Source: Aneurinibacillus sp. REN35
GTDB lineage: Bacteria > Bacillota > Bacilli > Aneurinibacillales > Aneurinibacillaceae
Direction of reading: 5' to 3'
DNA length: 64,000 nt
Assembly: GCF_041379945.2 (NCBI RefSeq)
Contig: NZ_JBFTXJ020000001.1
Span: 434,001 to 498,000 of the forward strand
Shown: positions 1 through 8,709 of the stretch, piece by piece
Layout of the letters: each line of letters begins with the position of its first letter
Position numbering within the stretch: the first letter of the stretch is position 1
Translations under genes and position numbers: made by a program
Notes under the pieces: model-generated
Told to the model about the DNA's origin: nothing
Database searches by the model: none
The model's input: only the letters and a program-made list of their open reading frames with translations

Positions 1-159
1 CGATCCAAGGAGCCGCTTGTTGTCGAACCGTATTCTTTTGTACCGTATCAGCGGGTAATGCTCTATCCTCCCCGCTTGGATGATCCGCCCATCCTGATTT
101 CTCTTTCTCTATTAATGAATAATTTTCTTGAGCGAATGAAACAAATTAGCAACCGATAA
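1..159 (+). CDS. C-terminal end of an unrecognised protein (partial)
   Basis: An open frame runs from the window edge to a TAA at 157-159, giving the last 52 residues of a protein whose start lies upstream. The visible part reads VVEPYSFVPYQRVMLY, then a hydrophobic stretch and a basic end (MKQISNR). I do not recognise the family; the tail of a transcriptional regulator is one guess. A good hairpin terminator lies 85 bases downstream, which supports this being the real end of a plus-strand gene. Confidence 0.5.
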   Translation, partial: RSKEPLVVEPYSFVPYQRVMLYPPRLDDPPILISLSLLMNNFLERMKQISNR

Positions 160-243
160 GAGGCGATAGGATACGTTTACTGAGGAGATATTCACCCTTC
201 ATTCCCTCAAAATCAAATGTAACAGTAAAATAAATCATAGCAT

Positions 244-277
244 GAGGTTGCCTTTTTTAGAAAGGCAACCTCTTTTT
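244..277 (+). terminator. Rho-independent terminator
   Basis: A perfect 12-bp stem (GAGGTTGCCTTT / AAAGGCAACCTC) with a 5-nt loop is followed by TTTTT. It lies between the partial plus-strand gene and the convergent sigma-54 activator; the T-run favours use on the plus strand. Confidence 0.85.
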
Positions 278-292
278 GTCGTTTAGAAGATG

Positions 293-1714
293 TTACGTCG
301 TTTCATTTGTACTATTAATTTTATATTTAGCCATTCTCCGTACTAATAATGACTGGGTGATACCTAACTCCTTTGCTGCTTTGCGTGTTGTTTTATATTT
401 TTTATACGTGTGCTCGATTACTTTTTTTTCAATGTTTTCAAGAATATCAGGCAGGGAGCGTCCTGTTATATATGCAGCGATATCATTTTGTTTTTGCTGT
501 AATTGCAGGAATCTCTCGGGTAAGTCAGATAGGGAGATTTCCTCTTGCTTTGCCATGACGACCAATTGTTCGAGTAGATTTTCTAGTTCTCGAATATTGC
601 CCGGCCATTCATAGGTTTGCAGGATTTTGCCTACTTCAGTAGACAGCTTTCGCTTTTGATTATGCTGCTCATTGAACTTTTTTAAATAAAAATGTAAAAG
701 AGGGAAAATATCCTCCCTTCTTTCACGCAATGGTGGAATGGTAATCGGCAAAATATTAAGTCGGTAGTAGAGGTCGGCCCGGAACTTCCCGCTCGCTACC
801 ATCGTCTCCAATTCTCTATTCGTAGCAGCGATGATTCGTACATTGGCTTTAAGCGGTCGAGCGGCGCCGAGCGGCGTGTATGTCTTATCCTGTAAAAGCT
901 GAAGGAGCTTGGATTGCAGATGAAGCGGCAGTTCCCCGATTTCATCGAGAAACAACGTACCCTGCTCCGCCATTTTTACAAGTCCGATTTTTCCGCTTGT
1001 GTTTGCTCCAGTAAAAGCGCCCTTTTGATAACCGAAGAGCTCTGATTCTATCAGTGATTCAGGAATGGAGGCACAGTTAATGTGGACAAAGGGCATGGTA
1101 TGCCTTTCGCTTAATGTATGAATTTGCTGTGCGGCGATGTTTTTTCCCACACCGGTTTCCCCTGTAATAAGAACCGTGGTTTCAACTCCGGCAACTTTTT
1201 CTATTAACTCGGATAGTGAGCGATAGGCTTCGCTTTGTCCAATAAAATAAAAGTCCCGATCATTTGGGATGACATATTTACTGTTCATTCTTCGAATCTC
1301 TTGACTGTACCGCCGCAGGAGCGCTTCCATATCCTCGATCTTAGAAGCGGTACGTACGACTTCGGTGATGTCCCGAGAATGGGCAACAACATATTCAATA
1401 TCGTTATGTGCATTCAAAATCAAGTGGCCTGTCACCATATATTTTCTTCCATTCGCCATTTCCTGTACGGTACTAACGGCTTGTTGGGATTCCAATGTTA
1501 ATTTGGTTGCAGAAGGTGAGAATGTCCCCTCCCGTTCTAACTGCGCAACGCTCTTGCCAATCATTTCCTCCTTTGTTTTCCTGCACATTTTGGCGCTGGC
1601 ACTATTCATCCACAAGGTTTTACCCTCTTTATCCGAAATATAAATTCCATCACTGATAGAATTGAAAATTTTGAAAAAATAATTGGGATCAATAGAAAAG
1701 TTTTTGTTCTTCAT
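293..1714 (-). CDS. Sigma-54-dependent transcriptional activator (PAS-AAA+-Fis HTH)
   Basis: This 473-residue protein has the RocR/NtrC-like order without a receiver domain. A PAS sensor domain lies at about residues 10-120, a sigma-54 AAA+ domain at about 155-385 with Walker A (GETGVGKN) and the sigma-54-contacting GAFTGA loop, and a Fis-type helix-turn-helix at about 430-470. An intact GAFTGA motif means it should remodel RNA polymerase-sigma-54. The start has a GGAGG site 8 bases upstream. It diverges from the ABC transporter/amidohydrolase operon, whose promoter has a -24/-12 element and upstream palindromes, so it very probably activates that operon in response to a small ligand bound by the PAS domain. 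The ligand cannot be told from the sequence. Confidence 0.93.
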   Translation of the reverse strand: MKNKNFSIDPNYFFKIFNSISDGIYISDKEGKTLWMNSASAKMCRKTKEEMIGKSVAQLEREGTFSPSATKLTLESQQAVSTVQEMANGRKYMVTGHLILNAHNDIEYVVAHSRDITEVVRTASKIEDMEALLRRYSQEIRRMNSKYVIPNDRDFYFIGQSEAYRSLSELIEKVAGVETTVLITGETGVGKNIAAQQIHTLSERHTMPFVHINCASIPESLIESELFGYQKGAFTGANTSGKIGLVKMAEQGTLFLDEIGELPLHLQSKLLQLLQDKTYTPLGAARPLKANVRIIAATNRELETMVASGKFRADLYYRLNILPITIPPLRERREDIFPLLHFYLKKFNEQHNQKRKLSTEVGKILQTYEWPGNIRELENLLEQLVVMAKQEEISLSDLPERFLQLQQKQNDIAAYITGRSLPDILENIEKKVIEHTYKKYKTTRKAAKELGITQSLLVRRMAKYKINSTNETT

Positions 1715-1764
1715 CTGTTATTCCTCCGGTAGCTACGTATCATTATCGAATTTTTGAGTTACTT

Positions 1765-1846
1765 ATGAATCGCGTATTCATTTTATGTGGCATCATGCGG
1801 TAAAGAAGCGATTTAATATTGAATCACATGAATTATTATTAATTCA
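1765..1846. promoter_or_regulatory. Two palindromes, candidate activator-binding sites (UAS)
   Basis: ATGAAT-N5-ATTCAT lies at 1765-1781 and TGAATTA-N4-TAATTCA at 1829-1846. Both share TGAAT/ATTCA half-sites and lie about 80-175 bases upstream of the -24/-12 element, where bacterial enhancer-binding proteins usually bind. The assignment to the adjacent activator is inference. Confidence 0.5.
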
Positions 1847-1923
1847 TTATAGTCCAAATATATAAAAAAATCTAACTTCTCAAGTTGGTTTTAGTGATTT
1901 ATCGCCTGCTAGGCGCTTAAAAG

Positions 1924-1940
1924 TTGGCGTGGGAATTGCT
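1924..1940 (+). promoter_or_regulatory. Sigma-54 (-24/-12) promoter of the liv-type operon
   Basis: TTGGCGTGGGAATTGCT matches the consensus YTGGCACGRNNNTTGCW with correct GG-GC spacing. It lies 35 bases before the start codon of the binding-protein gene and beside a divergent sigma-54 activator gene. Confidence 0.8.
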
Positions 1941-1975
1941 ACGTAAGAAAAGTGTACAAAAGAGGAGGGGTCTAC

Positions 1976-3169
1976 ATGAACAGAAGAAAAGTAGTACATA
2001 CGTTACGTGCAATCGTATTGGGTGGTCTGATGACTTTTGCGACGGCATGCGGAGAACGAGGAGCCACCACATCGGGTTCAACAAGCGGAGGTGCGGAGGG
2101 TGACACTGTAAAAGTCGGTGCGATCTTTCCGATCACAGGCGGCTCAGCTTATCAAGGAAAAAGTTTTAAACAGGCAATTGATATGGCAGCAGAAGAGATT
2201 AACGCAAAAGGCGGAATTAATGGAAAGAAAGTAGAGCTTTTGGTTGAAGATGATAAAGGCATCCCGACTGAGGGTGTAAATGCAGCGCAAAAGTTAATTA
2301 CGCAAGACAAAGTATCCGCCATTCTAGGCAACTTCAATTCTTCGGCTACACTTGCCGTACGGGCTGTAACAGAACGAGAGAAGGTAGTGCAGCTAACGCC
2401 GGGCTCGACCGCTGATGCCATTACAGAACCAGGACATGCCTATATGTTCCGCAATCTGATGCCAAATAGCGCACAAGGGCCGGCAATAGCAAAGTATTCT
2501 GTAGAAGAACTTAAATTGAAAAATATCGCAATCATAGCGGAAAATACAGATTATGGCCGCTCCGGTGCAGAAGGATATAAGAAGACGGTAGAAGAAGCCG
2601 GAGGGAAAATTATAAGCGTAGAGTATTATAACCAGGGCGATAAGGACTTTTATGCGCAGCTTACAAAGCTTAAGAACCTTAAGCCAGACGGTATTTTTAT
2701 CGGGGGGCTGATTACTGAAGGGGCGCAAATTCTGAAACAAGGCCGTGACTTGGGTGTGAAGACGCAGTGGCTTGGTTTAGGCGGCTTCACGAATGATAAT
2801 TTCCCAAAATTAGCTGAAGGTGCAGCAGAAGGTATGGTGCATGTTAGCTACTTTGAACCTGGTGCCTATGATTATTTCCCAGACTCTAAAGAATTCGTTG
2901 AAAACTATAACAAGAAATATGGCATGAACCCTGATATGTATGCGGGCAATGGGTATGAAGCGATGTATATTCTAGCCGAAGCCATCAAAAAAGCAGGCGG
3001 TGGAGATCGGGAGAAAATTCAACAAGCGATGAAGGAAATCAAAGATCTGCCTGGAGTATGCGGTCCCACTACATTTGATGAAAATGGACAGGCGAAGAAG
3101 CCGATGCTGTTCGTAAAAATCCAGGACGGAAAGCGCGTACCGATTGGTGCAAATAAGGACAGCAACTAA
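1976..3169 (+). CDS. ABC transporter substrate-binding lipoprotein, branched-chain amino acid type
   Basis: A 397-residue type I periplasmic-binding-fold protein (LivJ/LivK family) that captures the substrate outside the cell for the LivHMGF-type importer encoded next. A lipoprotein signal peptide ends in the lipobox FATAC (Cys at about residue 25), so it is anchored to the outer face of the membrane. The mature part starts VKVGAIFPITGGSAYQG, typical of the family, and contains GLGGFTND and EAMYILAEAI segments. I chose the ATG at 1976, which has AGGAGGGG 5 bases upstream, over an in-frame GTG at 1952. Despite the family name, the neighbouring amidohydrolases suggest that the ligand may be an N-substituted amino acid, a ureide or an amide rather than leucine. 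Confidence 0.93.
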   Translation: MNRRKVVHTLRAIVLGGLMTFATACGERGATTSGSTSGGAEGDTVKVGAIFPITGGSAYQGKSFKQAIDMAAEEINAKGGINGKKVELLVEDDKGIPTEGVNAAQKLITQDKVSAILGNFNSSATLAVRAVTEREKVVQLTPGSTADAITEPGHAYMFRNLMPNSAQGPAIAKYSVEELKLKNIAIIAENTDYGRSGAEGYKKTVEEAGGKIISVEYYNQGDKDFYAQLTKLKNLKPDGIFIGGLITEGAQILKQGRDLGVKTQWLGLGGFTNDNFPKLAEGAAEGMVHVSYFEPGAYDYFPDSKEFVENYNKKYGMNPDMYAGNGYEAMYILAEAIKKAGGGDREKIQQAMKEIKDLPGVCGPTTFDENGQAKKPMLFVKIQDGKRVPIGANKDSN

Positions 3170-3252
3170 AAAATGAGCTGTTAGGAAGTCGAGGACTGCG
3201 AAGGGAATCGGCTTCCCCTTTTACATACATAGGAAAAGAGGCGATTATACGC

Positions 3253-4128
3253 ATGATTGAGTTTATTCAACAAACGCTCAATGGCCTTGTTATGGGGAGC
3301 AGTTATGTGCTTACCGCTCTTGGTTTAACACTTATTTTTGGCATGCTGGATATGATGAATTTTGCTCATGGAGAGCTATTAATGGTAGGGGCGTTCACAG
3401 CGGTAGCGCTTGCTGTCGGATTACAGCTTCCGTATCTTGCTGCGCTTCCGATGGCAGTGGTAGTAGTTGCGTTGATTGGAATTGCTATCGAGCGCACTGC
3501 ATTTAAGCCCCTGCAGAAGTCGGACCGGGTTAATCTTCTCGTCAGTTCACTGGGCGTCTCGATTATTTTGCAGAATGCCGTGGAATTAATCTGGGGTCCG
3601 GACCCGCGCAATCTGAGTTCGCCTTTCCTTGAGATGCAGATCAATGTTGGGGGCATCATTTTAAACGGACAGCGTTTGTTTATTATATTTACAGCGGCCA
3701 TTCTTATCGCGATTCTATACTATGTCATTCAGCGAACGAAGGTGGGCATTGCCATGAGGGCCTGTGCCTTTGACATGGACACGGCAAGGCTGATGGGAAT
3801 CAAAGCAAACACGATTATCTTGACAACATTTGCGATTGGAGCAGGACTAGCCGCAGCGGCAGGCATTCTATTAGCCCCGGTATTTAGCGTATACCCAACG
3901 ATGGGTGTAATGGCGACGATGAAAGCATTTGTGGTTGTTCTTCTAGGCGGAATCGGCAACGTAAGCGGTGCCATTGCCGGCGGGCTTATTCTTGGCTTGA
4001 TCGAAACCTATGCCGCAGGATATTGGTCATCAGAATATAAAGACGTTGTTGCTTTTGTCATTATGATCTTAATCCTTTTATTCAAGCCGGCAGGACTTTT
4101 TGGAAAAAACATTCAGGAGAAGGTATAG
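3253..4128 (+). CDS. livH: Branched-chain amino acid-type ABC permease LivH
   Basis: A 291-residue, multi-span inner-membrane permease of the LivH family. Hydrophobic segments run throughout, and the cytoplasmic loop IGIAIERTAFKPLQK and the segment GGIGNVSGAIAGGLILG near the C-terminus are typical. It forms the translocation pore with LivM. It follows the binding-protein gene by 83 bases and abuts livM (TAG directly followed by ATG), so the two subunits are co-translated. Confidence 0.94.
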   Translation: MIEFIQQTLNGLVMGSSYVLTALGLTLIFGMLDMMNFAHGELLMVGAFTAVALAVGLQLPYLAALPMAVVVVALIGIAIERTAFKPLQKSDRVNLLVSSLGVSIILQNAVELIWGPDPRNLSSPFLEMQINVGGIILNGQRLFIIFTAAILIAILYYVIQRTKVGIAMRACAFDMDTARLMGIKANTIILTTFAIGAGLAAAAGILLAPVFSVYPTMGVMATMKAFVVVLLGGIGNVSGAIAGGLILGLIETYAAGYWSSEYKDVVAFVIMILILLFKPAGLFGKNIQEKV

Positions 4129-5100
4129 ATGAAGAAAAGAATAGGACTCCTCATATGTATAGCTGCAGCAATCGGCTTTCCGTTTGTTTTTTCAGATAAC
4201 TATTTGCTCCATATTATGGTGATCAGTGGCATCAACATTGTTCTGGTGCTGAGCCTTAATTTAATCGCCGGATTTACAGGCCAGGTATCTTTAGGGCATG
4301 CGGCCTTTTTCGGGATTGGTGCCTATACCTCCGCTTTGCTTGCCCTTAACGGTGTGCCTACCATGTTCTCCTTTATTTTAGCCGCCATTATCTCTGCGGT
4401 ATTTGGCTTGATTATCGGTTATCCTGTACTGCGCCTGCGCGGCCACTATTTTGCCATTGCAACACTTGGCTTTGGCGAAATCATTCACCTCATTCTGAAT
4501 AACTGGGTGGATGTGACGAGAGGACCGATGGGGCTAAGCGGAATCCCGAAGCCTGATCATATTGGATTTGTTGACTTTAGTTTAAAAATCGACTACTACT
4601 ATTTAACACTCATCCTTGTGTTAGCGGTTATTTACCTATCAAGCCGCATAAAAAAATCAAAAATGGGCCGGGCATTGCTGGCGATCCGTACGGATGAAAT
4701 TACAGCAAGCTCAATGGGCATCAATGTCGCCTACTATAAAACCACTGCCTTTGTGTGGAGTGCGGCCATCGCCGGTATGGCTGGTTCAGCCTATGCGCAT
4801 TATGTTCTTTTCTTAAGTCCAGAGACCTTTAAGTTAAGCATGTCCATCAACATTCTGCTTATGCTTTTGATCGGCGGAATGGGAAGCATCGCTGGTGCGA
4901 TACTCGGTGGCTTATTCATTACAGTGCTCTCCGAATACTTACGGGCGTTTGCGGAATATCAAATGCTTATTTATGGGGTGCTTATTGTTATTGTTGTTAT
5001 TTTTGCGCCGAAAGGGCTTAGCGGTATGCTAGAACGTATAAAAAAAGTAGGCAAAAGAGAAAGGAAGGAACTTCATGAATCAACCTATTCTTCAAACTGA
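4129..5100 (+). CDS. livM: Branched-chain amino acid-type ABC permease LivM
   Basis: A 323-residue second permease subunit. The LivM signature LIAGFTGQVSLGHAAFFGIG lies near residues 46-65, and LRLRGHYFAIATLGFGEI near residue 105. The gene starts immediately after livH and its 3' end overlaps livG by 26 bases, placing it in the same transporter operon. Confidence 0.94.
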   Translation: MKKRIGLLICIAAAIGFPFVFSDNYLLHIMVISGINIVLVLSLNLIAGFTGQVSLGHAAFFGIGAYTSALLALNGVPTMFSFILAAIISAVFGLIIGYPVLRLRGHYFAIATLGFGEIIHLILNNWVDVTRGPMGLSGIPKPDHIGFVDFSLKIDYYYLTLILVLAVIYLSSRIKKSKMGRALLAIRTDEITASSMGINVAYYKTTAFVWSAAIAGMAGSAYAHYVLFLSPETFKLSMSINILLMLLIGGMGSIAGAILGGLFITVLSEYLRAFAEYQMLIYGVLIVIVVIFAPKGLSGMLERIKKVGKRERKELHESTYSSN

Positions 5101-5860
5101 TAGGCTAACCATCCGATTTGGCGGTATAGTGGCAGTTGATCATGTTAATCTAGTGATTCATGAAAAAACGATTTTTGGCTTGATTGGCCCAAACGGTGCC
5201 GGAAAAACAACAACGTTTAATCTCCTTACAGGGATATACAAGCCAACAAATGGCAGCGTGTTTTTTAAAGGAAAGAATATTACGGATCTAAAAACGCATC
5301 AAATAGCGCCGCTGGGGATTTCGCGGACGTTTCAAAATATACGGCTATTAAAGGATCATACGGTGTTTGAAAACGTCTTACTGGCGACACATTCCTCTCT
5401 CTCCTATAACTTCATGCAAGCGCTTTTTAAAATGAAGAAATTTACGATGGAGGAGACAGAGAAGGCTAATAAGATCAATGAATTGCTGGAGAAGTATGAT
5501 CTATATCCGATCCGAAACGAGCTGGCAACAGACTTGCCACAAGGATTACAGCGGAAAATCGAAATCGTACGGGCTATTAGTACAGGGGCGGATTTTATCT
5601 TTCTCGATGAGCCTGCAGCCGGGCTGAATCCGGTAGAAACAATGGAATTGATGAAGCTGGTTAAGCAACTGCGGGATGAAGGAACGACCATTTGTCTGAT
5701 CGAGCATGACATGAAGCTTGTTAAAGGGGTATGTGATGAAATCGCAGTTTTGAATTTCGGGAAGCTAATTGACCAGGGGGCCTACGATAAAGTTATTTCC
5801 AATCCACAGGTTATCCAGGCGTACTTAGGTAGGAGGCATGAGCATGCTCAAAGTAAATAA
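5075..5860 (+). CDS. livG: Branched-chain amino acid-type ABC ATPase LivG
   Basis: A 261-residue nucleotide-binding subunit. Walker A is GPNGAGKTTT (about residue 35), the signature is the LivG-type variant LPQGLQRK rather than LSGGQ, and Walker B is FIFLDEPAAGLNP followed by the His switch in CLIEHDMK. It energises import with LivF. Its start overlaps livM by 26 bases and it overlaps livF by 23 bases; AAGGAAGG precedes the ATG. Confidence 0.95.
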   Translation: MNQPILQTDRLTIRFGGIVAVDHVNLVIHEKTIFGLIGPNGAGKTTTFNLLTGIYKPTNGSVFFKGKNITDLKTHQIAPLGISRTFQNIRLLKDHTVFENVLLATHSSLSYNFMQALFKMKKFTMEETEKANKINELLEKYDLYPIRNELATDLPQGLQRKIEIVRAISTGADFIFLDEPAAGLNPVETMELMKLVKQLRDEGTTICLIEHDMKLVKGVCDEIAVLNFGKLIDQGAYDKVISNPQVIQAYLGRRHEHAQSK

Positions 5861-6545
5861 CCTGAAAGTTTCGTACGGAAGTATTCAAGCGCTGAAAGGC
5901 ATTTCTCTTGAAGTGAAAAAAGGAGAAGTAGTAACATTAATCGGCGCAAACGGGGCAGGGAAATCGACACTGTTAAAAACGATTTCGGGATTGGTCTCTG
6001 CACAGGAGGGCAGCATATTTTTCGAGGATAAGGAGATCACTTCATTATCTCCAGATAAGATTGTAAGCATCGGCATTGCCCACGTTCCAGAAGGAAGAAA
6101 GATTTTTACAAACATGACTGTTTTTGAGAATCTAAGAATAGGCTCATACCAACGCAAGGATAAGGACGGCATTACAAAAGATATGGATGAAATTTTTGAA
6201 TTATTCCCTATTTTGCGGGAAAGAAAAGAGCAAATGGCCGGAACTCTATCGGGTGGAGAGCAGCAAATGCTGGCATTGAGTCGGGCTCTTCTCTCCAAGC
6301 CAAAACTTATAATCCTCGATGAACCTTCGTTAGGACTTGCGCCGGTTATGGTAGATACCGTATTTGACGTGATAGATGAGATTAGCAAGAAGGGAATCAC
6401 CATTCTTCTTGTAGAGCAGAATGCTACGCTTGCCCTTGAATCATCTGAGAGAGCCTATGTTTTGGAAACAGGAAGCATTAAGATTGCCGGACAGTCGAGA
6501 GATTTATTGGAAGATGAAACCATCATTGAAGCATATCTTGGTTAG
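5838..6545 (+). CDS. livF: Branched-chain amino acid-type ABC ATPase LivF
   Basis: A 235-residue second nucleotide-binding subunit. Walker A is GANGAGKST, the signature is LSGGEQQMLALSRALL and Walker B is LIILDEPSLGLAP. The ATG at 5838 lies inside the 3' end of livG with TAGGAGG upstream. It completes a five-gene HAAT-type transporter. Confidence 0.95.
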   Translation: MSMLKVNNLKVSYGSIQALKGISLEVKKGEVVTLIGANGAGKSTLLKTISGLVSAQEGSIFFEDKEITSLSPDKIVSIGIAHVPEGRKIFTNMTVFENLRIGSYQRKDKDGITKDMDEIFELFPILRERKEQMAGTLSGGEQQMLALSRALLSKPKLIILDEPSLGLAPVMVDTVFDVIDEISKKGITILLVEQNATLALESSERAYVLETGSIKIAGQSRDLLEDETIIEAYLG

Positions 6546-6555
6546 GAGGAGCGAA

Positions 6556-7410
6556 ATGACAACAAATCAAATGATGATTAAAGTAGCGGCAGTGCAGACG
6601 AATCCAAGGATTGCTGATGCTGCCTATAATCTTGCACAAAGTATCACGTTTATTCGGGAGGCTGCAGGGCAGGGTGCAAAAGTCATTGTGTTTCCTGAAT
6701 GCGCGCTTACGGGATACTGTTTTGAGAGTCGAGAAGATGCGGAGCAGGCAGCACTTCATGCGAATGGAGAATGGGTGGAAAAGCTTACGAAGGAGGCAAG
6801 AGATGCAGACGCCTATATCGTTACAGGATTTATAGAAAAGCGAAATGAAAAACTATATAATTCCCTAGCGATAATCGGGCCAGAAGGATTGATAAAGATC
6901 TATACGAAAGCACACCTGCCCCAGCTTGGGGTAGATAACTTTGTGGAACCGGGATGTGATCCGTTCATTCCTGTTGACACAGCAGTAGGGAAGCTGGGCG
7001 TTCTGATTTGCTATGATATTCGCTTCCCAGAGCAAGCACGGGCGCTGGCACTCCAAGGAGCAGATATCTTAATTCATATCACGAATTTACCGCTGACCGC
7101 TTCTTCGCAGCTCGATTACTTACTTCCGGCCAGAGCGAATGAAAACCATGTGCATATTATTTCTTCTGATCGGGTTGGCGAGGAGCGCGGCTTTGTTTTC
7201 TTGGGGAGAAGCACGATCTATGATGTAGACGGTGCGATTATCTCACAGGCAAACGATACGGATGAAATGATCATTTATGCGGAACTTGATCTTACCCAAT
7301 CCCGTGAAAAATCGGTGTATTATCCACCGGCAGAAGGAAAGCCGGTTGCCCATACGAATTCATTGTTTGCTGCGAGACGAAAAGAACTGTATGGCGTGCT
7401 CAGTCAGTAA
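6556..7410 (+). CDS. Carbon-nitrogen hydrolase (nitrilase superfamily amidase)
   Basis: A 284-residue nitrilase-superfamily enzyme with the complete catalytic triad: Glu48 (VFPECALTG), Lys118 (YTKAHLP) and Cys152 (LICYDIRFPE). Such enzymes hydrolyse amides or N-carbamoyl groups through a thioimidate or thioester intermediate. The start at 6556 (TAGGAGGAG upstream) lies 10 bases after livF; an upstream in-frame ATG inside livF is not credible. Its place between an ABC importer and an M20 carbamoylase-like enzyme suggests cytoplasmic hydrolysis of the imported compound, for example a ureido acid or an omega-amide. The exact substrate cannot be read from the sequence. Confidence 0.88.
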   Translation: MTTNQMMIKVAAVQTNPRIADAAYNLAQSITFIREAAGQGAKVIVFPECALTGYCFESREDAEQAALHANGEWVEKLTKEARDADAYIVTGFIEKRNEKLYNSLAIIGPEGLIKIYTKAHLPQLGVDNFVEPGCDPFIPVDTAVGKLGVLICYDIRFPEQARALALQGADILIHITNLPLTASSQLDYLLPARANENHVHIISSDRVGEERGFVFLGRSTIYDVDGAIISQANDTDEMIIYAELDLTQSREKSVYYPPAEGKPVAHTNSLFAARRKELYGVLSQ

Positions 7411-7442
7411 AGGAACAGCATAGGAGAGGAGAGCGGGACGCT

Positions 7443-8681
7443 ATGGGAGACAATGCATCATATATAAATCTTGAGCGCATCATGCATACCATCAACGAAA
7501 GCAGCAAGATCGGAACGCTGTCGGCAGGTGGATTGTGCCGATTGGCGCTTAGCGATGCCGATAAACAAATGCGTGATCTTTTTAAAAGCTGGATGGAGGA
7601 AGAAGGGCTTGAGGTCCGGATTGATGATATGGGCAATATGTATGGTCGCAGAGAGGGCAGAAACAAAGAAGCGGCAGCTATTTTGATCGGCTCTCATCTG
7701 GATACGCAAACCGAAGGGGGCAATTATGACGGTATTCTTGGCGTGTTAGCATCGTTAGAGGTGATTCGTACATTAAATGAGCATCAAATCGTAACAGAGC
7801 GACCGATTGAAATTGTTAATTTCACAAATGAAGAGGGCGCGCGCTTTGAGCCGCCCATGGTTGGTTCAGGGGTACTTGCCAATGTGTTTAGCAAGGAGTA
7901 TGTGTTACACCTTACGGACAAAGAAGGCCGCGTTTTTGGTGAAGAATTAGAGCGCATTGGTTATAGGGGAGAGAAGCAAAACCGCGCATACCATGTGCAT
8001 CGCTTTATAGAATTACATATTGAGCAAGGTCCTGTGCTCGAACAGAATAAAATAGCCATTGGCGCAGTGGAAGGCATTCAGGGAATGACATGGCTAGAAG
8101 TAACAATAAGAGGGAAGACATCACATGCCGGCACGACTCCGATGGGAATGAGAAAAGATGCGTTGGGAGCGGCCGCAAAGATTATTAAAATGCTTAATGA
8201 ATCGATACATGAAATGAACCCTGACATTCTTCTCACAATGGGGCGATTCTCCGTGACTCCGGGAACGGTGAATTCGATTCCTGGTGAAGTTGTATTTTCA
8301 GTGGATGTCCGCCACTTTGAAGACTTGATCCGCGATCATGCCGTAGAAGTGGTGAGAGAGAAAATAAGTACGATTACTGCTCTTGAAGGTTTTGAAGTGG
8401 AAATAAAAAAAATATGGGAGTCGAATGCGACACAATTTTCTTCTGATATTATTGAGTTAATAGAAGAGGCGGCCAATGCGCATGGCTATACAACGCAGAG
8501 AATGGTTAGTGGAGCTGGTCACGATTCGAAGTACATGCGAGAGATTGTCCCAACGGGTATGATCTTTGTTCCGAGTATAGGGGGAAAAAGTCATTGCCAG
8601 GATGAATATACGCTGCCTGAGGATATCGAAAAGGGTGCGAATGTTCTGCTTTATGTTGTTCGCTCATTGGCTAATGCATAA
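7443..8681 (+). CDS. M20-family hydantoinase/carbamoylase amidase (Zn hydrolase)
   Basis: This 412-residue protein belongs to the N-carbamoyl-L-amino acid hydrolase / allantoate amidohydrolase / beta-ureidopropionase group of M20 enzymes. The bimetal ligands are visible: His85 and Asp87 (GSHLDTQTEGG), Asp96 (NYDG), Glu130-Glu131 (FTNEEGARF) and His192 (ELHIEQGPVLE). The lid-domain motif SHAGTTPM at about residue 220 is also present. These enzymes release NH3 and CO2, or an acyl group, from N-substituted amino acids. It is the third enzyme class in the operon and the best clue that the imported substrate is an N-carbamoyl or N-formyl amino acid or a ureide. No cyclic-amidase gene lies beside it. 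Confidence 0.9.
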   Translation: MGDNASYINLERIMHTINESSKIGTLSAGGLCRLALSDADKQMRDLFKSWMEEEGLEVRIDDMGNMYGRREGRNKEAAAILIGSHLDTQTEGGNYDGILGVLASLEVIRTLNEHQIVTERPIEIVNFTNEEGARFEPPMVGSGVLANVFSKEYVLHLTDKEGRVFGEELERIGYRGEKQNRAYHVHRFIELHIEQGPVLEQNKIAIGAVEGIQGMTWLEVTIRGKTSHAGTTPMGMRKDALGAAAKIIKMLNESIHEMNPDILLTMGRFSVTPGTVNSIPGEVVFSVDVRHFEDLIRDHAVEVVREKISTITALEGFEVEIKKIWESNATQFSSDIIELIEEAANAHGYTTQRMVSGAGHDSKYMREIVPTGMIFVPSIGGKSHCQDEYTLPEDIEKGANVLLYVVRSLANA

Positions 8682-8709
8682 ATAAACGAAGAGGAAAGGG
8701 GAGTATGCA

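Noticed and set aside
1952-1975. Longer N-terminus of the substrate-binding lipoprotein
   Set aside because: The extension reads through the ribosome binding site; the lipoprotein signal fits the start at 1976.
6421-6555. Longer nitrilase start inside livF
   Set aside because: The extra 45 residues are an out-of-frame shadow of livF; the nitrilase fold starts at MTTNQMMIKVAAVQTNP with its own ribosome binding site.
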